A stretch of DNA of 5,711 bases, taken from the NCBI GenBank assembly GCA_947485425.1, contig CANKSK010000084.1, positions 1 to 5,711 on the forward strand, written 5' to 3'. A program made the position numbers and the translations under genes. A model generated the notes under the pieces. That model was not told the DNA's origin. It worked only from the letters and a program-made list of their open reading frames with translations, and did no database searches. Position 1 is the first letter of the stretch. Every line of letters begins with the position of its first letter. This DNA is from Bacteroidota bacterium (GTDB lineage Bacteria > Bacteroidota > Bacteroidia > AKYH767-A > CANKSK01). Below, piece by piece: positions 5,119-5,711 of this stretch.

Positions 5119-5711
5119 ATGAAAGCCGCAATAAAAAAAATGGGTATCCTTCAACATTTACAAATTCAATTCAACGGGCTGCTTTACAGCTATTCGCAGA
5201 TTTTTTTTGCCAGAAGAAAGTGGTTTTCTGTATTGATTTTACTGGCTACATGTATTGATCCGGTATCTGGAATCGCAGGCATCACGGCGGTTCTCATGAC
5301 CAATATCTTTGCCATGCTGATGGGTTACAATAGAACCCTCATCAATGATGGCGTATATGCATTTAATGGTTTGCTGGTAGGCTTGGGTATCGGCCTCACC
5401 TTCGACATCAATGGATCGTTTTTTCTGATTCTTTTTTTCGCTTCCATCCTGAGCTTTTTTTGTACCGTGTGGATGATGGGAAGATTTTCCATTTGGCAGA
5501 TTCCATTTGGCAGTATCGTTTTTGTGCTGGTTAGTTGGGTTATTATCATGGGAACGCGGCAGTTTCAGCATTTGACACTCAGCCAAAGAGGACTTTTTAT
5601 CGGCAATGAACTATGGAAACTGGGGGGTCAAAATTTGGTGAAGGCCTATGATTTTGTAAACAATTACCCCGTGCATCCGTTTATCTCTTTGTATTTAAAA
5701 TCTTTGGGAGC
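5119..5711 (+). CDS. urea transporter family membrane protein (partial, 3' end outside window)
   Basis: The reading frame is open from the ATG at 5119 to the window end: 197 complete codons, no stop. It encodes a polytopic membrane protein with the urea transporter (UT) family pattern. DPVSGIAGITAVL comes first (about residues 47-59), then the signature GVYAFNGLLVGLGIGLTF (78-95), then a hydrophobic segment (about 99-117) and IPFGSIVFVLVSWVII (128-143), like the P-F-x-x-x-x-W stretch of the family. These proteins pass urea through the inner membrane as a channel-like trimer with two inverted halves, so what is seen is roughly the first half. The start could instead be the ATG at 5140. Some Bacteroidota members carry an extra C-terminal domain such as an M23 peptidase, which cannot be judged here. 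The region before it holds the terminator above and no convincing promoter. Confidence 0.82.
   Translation, partial: MKAAIKKMGILQHLQIQFNGLLYSYSQIFFARRKWFSVLILLATCIDPVSGIAGITAVLMTNIFAMLMGYNRTLINDGVYAFNGLLVGLGIGLTFDINGSFFLILFFASILSFFCTVWMMGRFSIWQIPFGSIVFVLVSWVIIMGTRQFQHLTLSQRGLFIGNELWKLGGQNLVKAYDFVNNYPVHPFISLYLKSLG

Noticed and set aside
5103..5260. Short frame starting at ATG 5103 with an AAAGGGA stretch just upstream
   Set aside because: It overlaps the urea transporter start in another frame, ends after about 50 residues and resembles no family; the membrane protein frame is clearly the real one.
5239..5586. 115-residue minus-strand frame rich in H, K, N and Q
   Set aside because: Complement of hydrophobic transmembrane codons of the urea transporter; the odd composition is the expected artefact.

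Overview
The window looks like chromosomal DNA of a Bacteroidota bacterium. Three things point there: a near-consensus Bacteroidota promoter (TTG, 20 nt, TACATTTG) in front of the tRNA gene, A-rich translation leaders without clear Shine-Dalgarno sequences, and a recombinase remnant and other proteins that read like Bacteroidota family members. I cannot place it to genus.

Left part (1-1560): a small single-pass membrane protein gene on the minus strand is followed by the decayed remnant of a large serine recombinase on the plus strand. The remnant has lost its catalytic N-terminal domain and carries a frameshift. Its reading frame runs antisense through the terminator and into the 3' half of a tRNA gene with a CAU anticodon. 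That tRNA has a complete minus-strand unit of promoter, leader hairpin, tRNA and terminator. Its acceptor stem has the C4-G69 and C5-G68 pairs that favour tRNA-Ile2 (lysidine-modified) over elongator tRNA-Met. The arrangement suggests an old mobile element that sat next to the tRNA 3' end.

Middle part (1615-5068): four plus-strand genes. First is a HAD-superfamily phosphatase of the YihX type. After 57 nt comes a tight set of three: a PqqD-like protein (the RiPP recognition element fold), an ATP-grasp ligase that overlaps it, and a PLP-dependent fold-III decarboxylase related to diaminopimelate decarboxylase. A strong hairpin terminator follows.

This trio is the most interesting part. PqqD-like domains normally bind leader peptides, yet I found no separate precursor peptide gene. 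Instead the decarboxylase begins with an extension containing YERPVIKKL, which resembles the YxxPx(hydrophobic) leader motifs bound by such domains. My inference is that the PqqD-like protein recognises this tail and brings the ATP-grasp ligase to the decarboxylase, or groups the enzymes for a small-molecule or peptide modification pathway. The chemistry is unknown.

Right part (5119-5711): the start of a urea-transporter-family membrane protein, cut off by the window end.
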